Shown piece by piece: positions 1 through 10,550 of a stretch of 64,000 bases of DNA; the first letter of the stretch is position 1; each line of letters begins with the position of its first letter. Under the pieces are notes generated by a model, which was given only the letters and a program-made list of their open reading frames with translations, had not been told where the DNA came from and searched no databases. The stretch spans positions 1 through 64,000 of the forward strand of contig SCFE01000116.1 in the NCBI GenBank assembly GCA_004352715.1, in the 5' to 3' direction. The DNA comes from Hofstenia miamia. Lineage: Eukaryota; Xenacoelomorpha; Acoela. The position numbers were made by a program, and so were the translations under genes.

Positions 1-2
1 GG

Positions 3-302
3 GGTGGAGAAACTCCAACCTGGAGGAACATGAAAACAAAGGGATAAATACAAAAAGGGTATGAGACTGACAAACAAGAAAAGACGATAAGAATAAAAAC
101 TAGAGACGGAAAAACAAAGAAGGTTCGTGAGAAAGACATTAAATGTTATAATTGTGGAAAGAAAGGGCACAAGAGAGACAAGTGCCACAAACAAATAAAC
201 ATGATTGGAGAAGAACAAGGGTATTTCGAAGAAGAAGATTTGATAGAATCAGAGGGAGAAACGAACGAGGAACCCCAAACTGAAGAGGAATCAGAAAACT
301 AA
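3..302 (+). pseudogene. Gag C-terminal fragment with CCHC zinc knuckle
   Basis: The frame starting at base 3 is open except for a TAA at 45-47. It encodes a basic stretch followed by a C-X2-C-X4-H-X4-C knuckle (Cys codons at 144, 153 and 183, His at 168), then an acidic Glu-rich tail ending at TAA 300-302. The knuckle is the nucleic-acid-binding motif of retroelement nucleocapsid. The protease frame opens 32 bases later in another frame, so Gag and Pol are in different frames here. The N-terminal capsid part lies outside the window. Confidence 0.75.
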
Positions 303-334
303 GTGGAGCGCCGACTCCTAAAAACCGCGCAGCA

Positions 335-3125
335 GTGATGATTATGGCGAACAGGATAATGATAAAAGCAACCATCGATACGGGAGCAGCAACCTCGATA
401 ATTACAGATGACTGTGCAACAAAGTTAGGGTTCTTGAGAGAGGATCTCACTAAGTGTAACAAAAGGCTTATCAACGCATCTGGCGAATATATTGATACCA
501 AAGGAATATTGGAAGCAGTGCAGCTAAGAGTGGCGAACACTACGTTTGAACAATCACTGGTAGTGGTGGATACACACAATAATATGCTACCATATGAGAT
601 TATTTTGGGAGATGACTTCCTCATAAGAAACAAATGCATTATCAACTATGCGGATAGAACCATCAAAGTTAAAGAGGAAGAGATTGAGATTGAAGAAGAA
701 CAGGGCAGAGAGAGAAAAATCACGTTTGAATTACAGGAAGACATACATCTGCAGCCGCACCAATGGAAAATGTATGAGATTGAAACAGAGGAAGCGATCA
801 CAGCCAACGTAATGATCTATGAGAATAAAGGGATAAACACAAAAAGAGTGTCAATGCCGTCAAGTGTATGTGCAGTAAAGAACGGAAAGGGTAAGATTCC
901 AATTCTCAACCCAACAAATCGGAATGTAAATTTAAGGAAATCACACATCAGGATATTCGGAAAATATGTAAAATCAAACATCAGACTGATTTGGAAAGCA
1001 TTGGAGGACGAAGATGGAGCCGACGACTTGTATGGTTGATTCGAGGACTTACAAGTGGAAGCGCAAAGTACTCCACATGGCCGACTCAAGGGCGAGTGGA
1101 CGAACACCATCCAAGTCGCGAGTACTCCCAAAGGCTGATTCAAGGGCATTGGGACGAAAGCAACTGATGACGAATACAAGATCCCAGACATCGAGAGCAA
1201 AGATTACCAACACCTGGACAAAGAGGAGATACAACTGCTAAGAAATATGCTAAGACGACATAAACGAATATTCAACTACAGAGAAATAAGTGTGGGGCAA
1301 GCAATAGGGGAAAAACACAAGATAGTAACAACCACTGATAAACCAATAAAACTCCCCTGTAGAAGAGTGCCCGAACAAATGAAGGACGAATACAATCGAA
1401 TACTGGAAGAATTGATAGACAACAAAATTATATGACCAAGCAAGAGTCCCTACACAGCACCAACAGTGTTTGTGAAGCAGGGAGAAAAATACCGGCTATG
1501 CATAGACTTTCAGAAGTTGAATGAAGTGACAAAGAAAGATTCCTACCCTCTGCCAAGAATAGAAGACATGTTATATGAAGTGAGCAAGCACAAATACTTT
1601 ACGACATTAGATTTGTGCAAAGCATATTGGCAGGTACGAATGGAAGAAGATGATATTGAGAAGACAGCATTCATAACACCGTACGGGCTGTATGAGTGGA
1701 TCTACATGGCGTTCAGGCTATGCAATGCGCCGGCAACATTTCAAAGATATATAACAAAAGTCCTGAAAAACAAAAAACATAGAATGGAGGATGGTATCAA
1801 CGCATACATAGACGATATAATCGTAACAAGTGATACAATACAAGAGCATATAGAGAAACTGGACAGAACGCTAACAATCCTAGGGAAAGCAGGACTCTGA
1901 ATAAATGGCAACAAATGCGAAATCTTAAAGGAGAAAATCATCTTCCTGGGAAGAATGATAGAAAAAGGAAGAATATCAATGAACGACAATGCAAGAGAAA
2001 TGATATGAAAGATAGAGAAACCAAATAACAAGAAGGACATCCAAAGAATAATGGGTTTCTTTAATTATTACGGTACATTCATTCCTAACATTGCAGGAAA
2101 AACCGCGAAGATGACGAAACTCATGAGAAAATCAGTACCATTCGTATGGACATGGCAGGAGCAGGAGGAACTGGACAATATTAAAGAAGAACTAGCAAAA
2201 CTGCCATCACTTAACACACCAGACTATGATGAACCATTTATATTAGACTGTGATGCAAGCAAGGTCGCCATAGGAGCAACACTAGGACAGATGAAAAAGG
2301 GGAAAGAGGTACTGATACAATTTTTTAGCTGTAAACTACGGACAAGCGAGGAGAATTACGGCTCAACTAAAGTAGAAATGCTAGCGCTAGTCGAAAGTAT
2401 CAGAAAATTCAGACACTTTCTGATTGGGAAAGAGTTCCGAGTATGTACAGACAACAGCGGCCTCGCGTGGCTAAAAAAATTCTCAGGAGATAAATCGGGC
2501 ATTGTATCCCGATGGATAGAATACCTTAACGAATTCACATTCACAATAGAGCATCGAAAGGGCACCTTACATAGTAACGCAGACTTTTGGACGTCATTAC
2601 CAGAGTACCAAAGAGACGCAGAAAAGATAGATGGAGAAAAGCAGCAATTCCAGTTTCTACCACACAATCAATACGATGAGCTGCCAGAGATCAATGTAGA
2701 CAAGAAGGGTCAGACGGTACTACCAATCATAATAAAAGAGGAAATCTCTGAGAAGGAGATCATAGAAAAACAACAGGACGATGTAATCCTTAACGAGATA
2801 ATAAGAAAACTGAAAGAACCCCAAATGATACTATCAAAGCTAACAGCAAGCTACTTCGAACGTTACAAATGGAAAACAAACCGAAATGGGTTATTGTATG
2901 TTGAAGGGCAGAACAATCGAATCGCAATACCAGAGTACTTCAAAAGGGATTTGATATGGCGGATACATGAAAAAGGCCACCTAGGAATAATACAAATGGA
3001 GAAAACATTTAATGGGCGATTTATAACAACAGCAATAAGAAAGGTAATTGAAGATATCATTAACAAATGCACTACATGCTTGCTGCACAACAGTCAATGG
3101 TTCCCAACACAGAGAGCACCACTAG
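335..3125 (+). pseudogene. pol: Pol: protease, reverse transcriptase, RNase H, integrase zinc finger
   Basis: One frame carries the whole protein. The protease motif is I-D-T-G-A (Asp codon at 377). RT starts near 1247 and has the motif A region LDLCKAYWQV and the catalytic box Y-I-D-D at 1805-1816. The usual PFGL box reads A-F-R-L, so it is altered. RNase H follows (D-C-D-A-S near 2250, C-T-D-N-S near 2446, H-S-N-A-D near 2572). The integrase N-terminal HHCC finger has His at 2966 and 2978 and Cys at 3068 and 3077. After that the D,D-35-E catalytic core is absent and the frame runs into the extra ORF. In-frame TGA codons lie at 1037, 1136, 1433, 1898 and 2006. Several of these fit a former CGA arginine, for example before P-S-K-S-P-Y where gypsy RTs usually have Arg. 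Confidence 0.85.
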
Positions 3126-5080
3126 AGAAGATGGACTGTGAGCCGAGCACCAGCAGATTGCCTTTACGGATGAGGCAGATAGAGATCTCCTCAGAGACAA
3201 CATCAGAGCATACAGTAAGATCTAGAGAGCGCAAGAAGCAAATGTCTAAAATTGATGAGGAAACATTGCACCCCTACTTTATGGCAACCATGAAAATGCG
3301 GCATAATGCGTTCGAAAAACTATCTCCAGAAACCAAAACATTGATAAGAAAAACTGCTAAGATGGAAGGGAGCAATCTGCCGATCCTACTAGATGCGGAC
3401 AATCGGCCAAAAGTGAATGTACTAATAAGCTACCCCCGAGAACTGAATGAAACAATCAACAGGCCATATATGAGAAGCATGATCCACATGACATTCAATG
3501 AGGACTTCACATTGGAAACAGCGCAAGCACTTATGGCATACAAAGAACAGATAGCTAAAATCCCGGAGATAAATATAGATGAAGAAAACCTAATAATTAT
3601 ACACGTCCTAAGGGAAAAGGAATACACCAAGCATCTACAGAAACAAATTGATCAAACAGTACGAATGGCGAGAGTACAACGAATAAGAATAGTCATCATA
3701 GCAATGAAAGAGGATCTAGAAGAATTACCAAGTTTCTTAAAAGACATGGTATTAAGAACAGAAAATTTCTTCCCATGGGAAAAGAAAGAATTTACGATCT
3801 CCGAGATAATTTGTTTCGACTTACAAATTGATTATTGGGTGCAGATATATGGAATAATGATAGATCAAAGCATAGCAATAGACCTCTTCCAACAAGCAAA
3901 AACAGCAGAAATGCTACAACAAAACGAAGGATTGGAAAAAGCCATGACATTGTTCATTAAATGCAGCATGACACAACGCCAGGAGCATTTAGAAGAAATT
4001 CAAAAAGTCTGGGCGAACATGAAATTGCAGAAGAAAACAGATGAATCATGGCCCGAAATAAAAATAGAGGCACCAGCATGGAAATACCACAAAACCGTGG
4101 AAATGGTATTAGCAGAAATTAATAGAGCATACGAATTAAACACAAAGAAGGACTTTTGCAAATTGATATTGGAGGAGAAAAACGCGCTGGAAATTAGATA
4201 CAGAACATCCGCATGGCTGCTAGCAATATGGCTTACAGAAGAAAAGGACCTCAGGTTACCAGTAACAAGAAACCAAAGGATAAAACTCACAAAAGCAAAA
4301 AAGTTTGAGATCACGTCATCACCAATGAATACGCAGACAAAAAATTGGATACTGAAAGGCCACATTGAAAAGACCGAATCTCCCAACAAAAATGAGGAAC
4401 CAATGCAGATGATAGAAAAACTAATAAGTAGGCTGATAACAAAACATCACCCAATGGGAAGAATGTCAATAGTGGAGCTGGCCAACATAACAGGAATATG
4501 CCCGAGTGAGTTACAAATATTCGAGGAGCCTATGCAAAAATGCATGTGGGGTGCAACATCAGAAACACGACTAAAACAACTCCCGAATCAACCATGGATA
4601 ACTACAAGGAAGATAATTAAATGAAAACTAGTTGACACAAAGGACATAATACAACTAGTCAAAAAGAAGAACGTACAACAAGTGATAAATGAAAACATGA
4701 AATAGCATGTCAGAGATAGCCCATGATGCACTTTTACAAAAATAATTAGAAGAGCCGAAATGCTAAAGAAGTGTGGGTTAATGACACCAGTAGAGATATG
4801 TGAAATGGTGACAAAATCACAACAGGAAATCATCAAAGAGGAACAACTTTTAACCTCATCACAACTACTACTATCCCCACAGACACAAACAATGATCGAC
4901 CGAATAAATATTGAAAAGTGGGGAGACATGAGCCAAGATAGCACAATAGAATGGATCAACACAGATAACAAACAGTTCCTGGTAGAAATAAAAGTCACGA
5001 AGGAAAGAAAGAAGATAACAGAAAGAAACTACCAGAGGATAAGAGAACAACATAAAGCTAGATCATTTCATCATCTGTAG
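3126..5080 (+). pseudogene. Extra ORF of unknown function at the env position, copy 1
   Basis: This is the continuation of the Pol frame, about 650 codons, with stops at 4622 (TGA), 4703 (TAG) and 4724 (TGA) and a final TAG at 5078-5080. I recognise no domain. No signal peptide, transmembrane segment or furin-like site is visible, so it does not look like a retroviral envelope. The segment from about 3245 onward aligns with the minus-strand ORF at 8452-6211. Shared patches include LHPYF versus MHPYF, S-W-P-E-I-K-I versus S-W-P-E-I-D-I, K-K-D-F-C-K versus H-K-D-F-R-K, and a K-K-C-G/L-R-C-G patch near the C-terminus. Fusion to Pol in this copy probably results from the deletion that removed the integrase core. 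Confidence 0.6.
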
Positions 5081-6204
5081 AAAATGAAAGCTGCAATACA
5101 TCAGTAATTGCATGAAATGCTAAAGAGTGCAGTTATTATTAGAATCAAATCACCATGGTGAAATTCTTGTTTTCTAACTTGAAAAAAGAATGGAATATAT
5201 CATTTTGTTATTGATTTCAGACAGTAAAACAATCAAAGAAGGTTTTCCAATTCCTCTTATTGATGATATTGTAGAATTTTCACTCCTTGGGACTTCATTC
5301 CACAGTGGAACATTCTAACCAAACAAACAAAGAACAAGTAATAAATTGCAGTTTGCTTTTTACTTGCAGTTTAGCAAAGTAACATGGAACCAATTGTGTA
5401 CTCCAATAACAACCCAGAGAAGAAATATCTTGGTAAATCTTCTGATAGTTGAGATGGCCTCTGGCCAGCACAGAACTAAGAAAAACCTAATCCCTATGCT
5501 CAGCTCATTGAAAGTTGAAAGGCCACACTGGCTTGTTATCATACATGTGAACAAAAAACCTTACTCTCCTAAACCTATGTTATCCCTTAGGGTATAGAAG
5601 GGGTTACTGGTATTCAGTTTTGGTCACCAGTAGCATTGCTGTACCTGAAGCAATGCCCTATATTTAGTTAATGTACATATTAAACATTAATATAACATAA
5701 GGAAAAAACAATAAAATATATCCAGAAAAGTAAAGGGCAATTTAGTAATATTTATTATATCTAAAAGATTAATTGAATAGTGGTTCAGGAAATATGTAAT
5801 AAAAAATAATACAACTGAATGTTGGGAAATCAAAACTTACATTAAAACATCTGACAATATCAGAAATCACACATTAAACAAAAGTAAATATTTACATTTA
5901 ACAAAAAGTGCTGAGCAGATGATCAGTCATATATCAAACAATTTAAATCAAATATGCAACACAATGATGACTTGACAGCCAGTGACCAATAAGAAATAAG
6001 CATAAGGCACATGGATTAGAATAAAATAAAATAGCACCAAATCTCTTATTTTGACCACTAATAATACAAAATGGTTATATATCCAGGATTATGCTACACC
6101 CCAACCCAGATTGCTGTAGAGTTGAAAACTTCCACTGTTGTTTTGTCTATAACAATTTTATGTGTACATTGAATTAGTTCATGAGATTTATTACTATTCC
6201 ATGT
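5081..6204. other. AT-rich stretch between two tail-to-tail retroelements
   Basis: No coding or repeat signal was found. By position it should hold the 3' untranslated ends, and possibly LTR remains, of the plus-strand element on the left and the minus-strand element on the right. I could not pair any repeat within the window. Confidence 0.4.
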
Positions 6205-8875
6205 CATCTCTTAATAATCAGGACTAGATCTAGTTATTGAAAATAAAGTTTCAATTTCAGTGGTATGTAGGTTCTTAAAGTTTATCCATTTGTTGTCACG
6301 AAGTGAATTGGAGATGACCATTGATTGTCTAATTTCATTAATCTTGTGATTGAACAAATTGTGAAATTTTTTATATAGAAGTAATCTTTTTCTTGCAATT
6401 AACAGAGTTAATTTAGCATCAAAATCAGATGTGTGAGTGTTGGTTTCATCTATTTCAATTCCTGGACATATTTCTTGAAAAGTATAGACTAAATTTCTAT
6501 TCATTTTGATGTCTTTAAAAAATATTAGATATATTATTATGTATATCTTCTGTTGTAATGTCCTCTAAAGAATGTTTTCCACATCTTAATAAGACTTTAA
6601 TTTCAAGTTGTTTAGCTACATCATAAAATCTGTAGTCTTCTTGAAGTGTATTAGTCCATATAGTATCCATCACTCCAGAAAATAATGTAACACATTTATG
6701 TGATGTATTATTTATTGTTTCTTTTAATAATTCTACTTGTTGGTGTATAGGTTTGCCATTTTTTAAGAACATGTAGAAGAGTATGTTTTGAGTTGATGAA
6801 CATTCTTTTTTCATTATTGTGAATTTTCAGTTGTTAAATTGAATTTTTGTATAATGGAGTTTTGATAAAATTCTGGATAGTGTGAAGGTTGTTATGGTAA
6901 TTGTCGCATATTTTGATTTTTACTCCATCTTTGACATTCTTCTTTCCTTTCCATGAGGGCATGATAATGGGTACGTATACAATGTTCAGTGGAATACAGA
7001 AATAATAGTATGTAGAAATGGAATGGAATTGATTGATACCATTAATTGTTTCTGAGGTTGTTTTGGTGATTCCATAAGATATTGGATAATTGTGTTGCAT
7101 TGTGTCAACAGTTTGTAATATGTCTCTGTGTGCTTTAGGAATGAAGAGTTTTGCTGGTACACATTCTACATCTAAAGCTGTTAATTCGCCATTTTTTAGT
7201 ATGTCATCAATTTTGCATTGTGTAAATTGTTCCATTATGAAAAATGTTTTTAAGCTTTCAGTGTCATTTTCTTTGGTTTTAACAAAAGAGTGTGGTTGTA
7301 GTTGTATTTGAGGCAATAGTGGAGGAGATATTTGTTGCAATAAACATTCATTAGGAGAATCTATCCATTTGTATTCACTGGGAGGATCAATAATACCAAT
7401 TTTTTCATGATTTATTCATTCAACTTCCATATGAATTTGAGGTGATAGACTTAATGTTGATTGTGAAAGTATTTTTTCTTCAATGAAAAGTGTTTTTCTG
7501 AAATCCTTATGATCATGTACGCTATAAGACATTTGAAATAATTTTAAGGCATTTTCAACAGATGGAGTGTACTGTAGAGAAGGTGATTTGATATCAATTT
7601 CAGGCCAACTGTAATCAGGGGGTTGAAAAGTTTTTATACTTTGCCAATATTGATTGATTGCATTAATACTGTTTTCAGATAATTTCAAAGAAAAACAGAT
7701 GGAGACATTAGCAATAATATCTAATAATACAGTTTCATCCAATATTTCAGTGGTTTGAGCATATAAACATATATCAATAGCTATTCTGATGTCAACCATA
7801 GGACGAATTAACAGTAGTTTTGTGTGAAGTAGAATATCAGTATAAATCAATTTGGAAATGCTATTGTCAGTAAAATTGTTGTTTAACTCTACATAGTCTG
7901 TTAAGTGGAAAATAAAAAAAGTTTTCAACACTTCTTTCTAACATTTCAAAAATTGAAGGAGTTTCTATGTCAGATCTGGCAATATAAATAAATGTCTTTG
8001 AAACTTGAGATTTTTTAGCTGCCATACATGTAAATCACGTAGTAATAAATCCTTCTGTCAAATAAAGTAGACAATTTGTAAAGAATTATAATCCAAATTA
8101 ATTTCTTCAATTTGACATAAATGTGGATATTTGTTAAAAGTTCCTTGAGATTTTTAATTTCAAAGTTTTCATCAAACAATATATGAGTAGTAGCTTGTAA
8201 ATAAGATCATTCCAGCTTTGAATTCATTTGATACTCGTAAAAAATGAGAGTATTACATTTAGGACGTTTGAAAGCATCAATTGTCATAGGTAAAATATCA
8301 AAAGATGGAATTTTACATTTTACCAATGTTAGAGTTTGTATGTTTTCTTTAACTTCTGATGGGGTGTTGTGATTAACAATGTATAAAGCTTGTCTTGTGG
8401 GGTGAAAGTAGGGATGCATGATTTCATCTTCTAAATTTGTAAAGTGTTCCATGTGTTCTAAGTATTTGTGAGTTTTTGAACTGCCACTTGATGAAGACTG
8501 ACTGCTAGCTGAGTGAGGGATATTTTGTGTAGCTTGAGATATGTCAATACGAGGAATAACATCTGTGATTTTTCATTTAGCACTCTCCTTAGTTTTGTGA
8601 TAACTAAGTAAACCCTCTTCCTGATTAACAGGTAATAATGAGGTTGATGAAATGCTCAGACCTCCATGGGAAGTTATGACTGCTGTCTGCAGAGCAGGAG
8701 ACAATTGCGCTTCCTGGTCAGCTGACATAGCCTCCAATTTCATGCTCCCAGTACCACCTTCAGCAGAAGAAGTAGTATGGAATAATTTTGAACATTTGAC
8801 CTGGTGTTGCTGGAGAGATCTGCTAGATTTTAATGGGGTTTTCTTTAGTGTATTTTGATGTTTCATTCTAAACAT
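6205..8875 (-). pseudogene. Extra ORF of unknown function at the env position, copy 2
   Basis: Broken minus-strand coding in frames that shift several times (segments 8875-8573, 8452-8207, 7931-7416, 7340-6834, 6814-6515, 6504-6211). It follows the integrase C-terminus of the same element after about 50 bases, which is the position of env in gypsy errantiviruses. It aligns collinearly with the plus-strand ORF at 3245-5080, including E-D-E-I-M-H-P-Y-F near its start, D-Y-S-W-P-E-I-D-I in the middle and V-L-L-R-C-G near the end. The N-terminal 140 residues are Ser/Gln-rich and have no counterpart in copy 1. The two copies are clearly diverged in nucleotide sequence, so the ORF was conserved while the elements diverged. 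Function unknown. Confidence 0.6.
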
Positions 8876-8927
8876 AAAATTAATAATCTATTCCCATTAC
8901 AGGAACAATATAATATAATATATTATA

Positions 8928-9533
8928 TTATAGTTTAATAAGTTTTGCTCTTGTGGAACAAGTGGGATACATTTTCTTTTCATCTATAGGTATATCATAA
9001 TGAATTTCTTCATCAAAAGATTCTTCATCTACACTTTTAATATCATTGATATTGTAATAATTTCCAATACCCAAATCAATTAATTTTAATTGTTGAAAAT
9101 TATCTAATACAACATTTTCAATATCTTTTATTGTATGTTTAATATTTTGAAAATGTACAATTTTACCATTATCTAATTTATAAATGTTATCTGGCAATAT
9201 TTTTAAAATTTTAAAAGGACCAGACCATTTGTTAGCTAATTTACTAACTTGTTTCTTATCAGTTGTAATACCTGGTGTAAATACATAGACACTGTCTCCT
9301 ATCTCATGAGGTTTACTGTAAATTTTTTTATTGAAGTTGCATATTTGACAAACTGCACTCTTCTTGGTATTGTGGATCATTGTTTCATGAGTAGAAGTTA
9401 AATTCTTTATAAGATCGTGAATGTATTTATCAATAGGTTGATCAACATAATTTTTAAACATAATGGATAATGGAGTTGTAGCTTCATGTCCAAACATGGC
9501 TTTAAATGAAGAAACACCTGTTGTACTATGCAC
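8928..9533 (-). pseudogene. pol: Integrase C-terminal region of a Ty3/gypsy Pol
   Basis: 201 uninterrupted codons, stopping at 8928 and running upstream toward the gap at 9551. The start has the H-S-T-T-G-V-S-S-F and M-F-G-H-E pattern found just after the catalytic glutamate region of gypsy integrases. It is followed by G-D-S-V-Y-V-F, K-W-S-G-P-F-K-I and Y-K-L-D, the SH3-like C-terminal DNA-binding fold. The catalytic core, RT and Gag must lie in or beyond the gap. The first Met is not a true start: the protein is cut by the gap. It lies directly upstream of the extra ORF. Confidence 0.75.
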
Positions 9534-9550
9534 AGATGTATTATAAAAGT

Positions 9551-10550
9551 NNNNNNNNNNNNNNNNNNNNNNNNNNNNNNNNNNNNNNNNNNNNNNNNNN
9601 NNNNNNNNNNNNNNNNNNNNNNNNNNNNNNNNNNNNNNNNNNNNNNNNNNNNNNNNNNNNNNNNNNNNNNNNNNNNNNNNNNNNNNNNNNNNNNNNNNNN
9701 NNNNNNNNNNNNNNNNNNNNNNNNNNNNNNNNNNNNNNNNNNNNNNNNNNNNNNNNNNNNNNNNNNNNNNNNNNNNNNNNNNNNNNNNNNNNNNNNNNNN
9801 NNNNNNNNNNNNNNNNNNNNNNNNNNNNNNNNNNNNNNNNNNNNNNNNNNNNNNNNNNNNNNNNNNNNNNNNNNNNNNNNNNNNNNNNNNNNNNNNNNNN
9901 NNNNNNNNNNNNNNNNNNNNNNNNNNNNNNNNNNNNNNNNNNNNNNNNNNNNNNNNNNNNNNNNNNNNNNNNNNNNNNNNNNNNNNNNNNNNNNNNNNNN
10001 NNNNNNNNNNNNNNNNNNNNNNNNNNNNNNNNNNNNNNNNNNNNNNNNNNNNNNNNNNNNNNNNNNNNNNNNNNNNNNNNNNNNNNNNNNNNNNNNNNNN
10101 NNNNNNNNNNNNNNNNNNNNNNNNNNNNNNNNNNNNNNNNNNNNNNNNNNNNNNNNNNNNNNNNNNNNNNNNNNNNNNNNNNNNNNNNNNNNNNNNNNNN
10201 NNNNNNNNNNNNNNNNNNNNNNNNNNNNNNNNNNNNNNNNNNNNNNNNNNNNNNNNNNNNNNNNNNNNNNNNNNNNNNNNNNNNNNNNNNNNNNNNNNNN
10301 NNNNNNNNNNNNNNNNNNNNNNNNNNNNNNNNNNNNNNNNNNNNNNNNNNNNNNNNNNNNNNNNNNNNNNNNNNNNNNNNNNNNNNNNNNNNNNNNNNNN
10401 NNNNNNNNNNNNNNNNNNNNNNNNNNNNNNNNNNNNNNNNNNNNNNNNNNNNNNNNNNNNNNNNNNNNNNNNNNNNNNNNNNNNNNNNNNNNNNNNNNNN
10501 NNNNNNNNNNNNNNNNNNNNNNNNNNNNNNNNNNNNNNNNNNNNNNNNNN
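9551..10550. other. Assembly gap (1000 N)
   Basis: Exactly 1000 N, a placeholder of unknown true length. The left side is inside the minus-strand gypsy integrase. The right side has no recognisable gypsy sequence. Confidence 0.98.

Larger units (their letters stand above)
1..5080 (+). mobile_element. Decayed Ty3/gypsy-type retroelement, 5' part cut by window edge
   Basis: The order is Gag tail with CCHC knuckle, aspartic protease, reverse transcriptase, RNase H, integrase zinc finger, then an extra ORF. This is the Ty3/gypsy order, with integrase after RNase H. No LTR is visible: the left end is cut by the window, and no repeat of it appears after 5080. The coding strand is strongly A-rich, as is common for gypsy coding strands. 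In-frame stops and the missing integrase core make it a non-autonomous relic. Confidence 0.85.

Noticed and set aside
1037-2008. TGA as a recoded sense codon in the gypsy Pol
   Set aside because: A TAG and frame damage also occur, TGA ends ordinary ORFs elsewhere in the window, and the contexts fit decayed CGA. Nuclear TGA reassignment is not expected in an animal.
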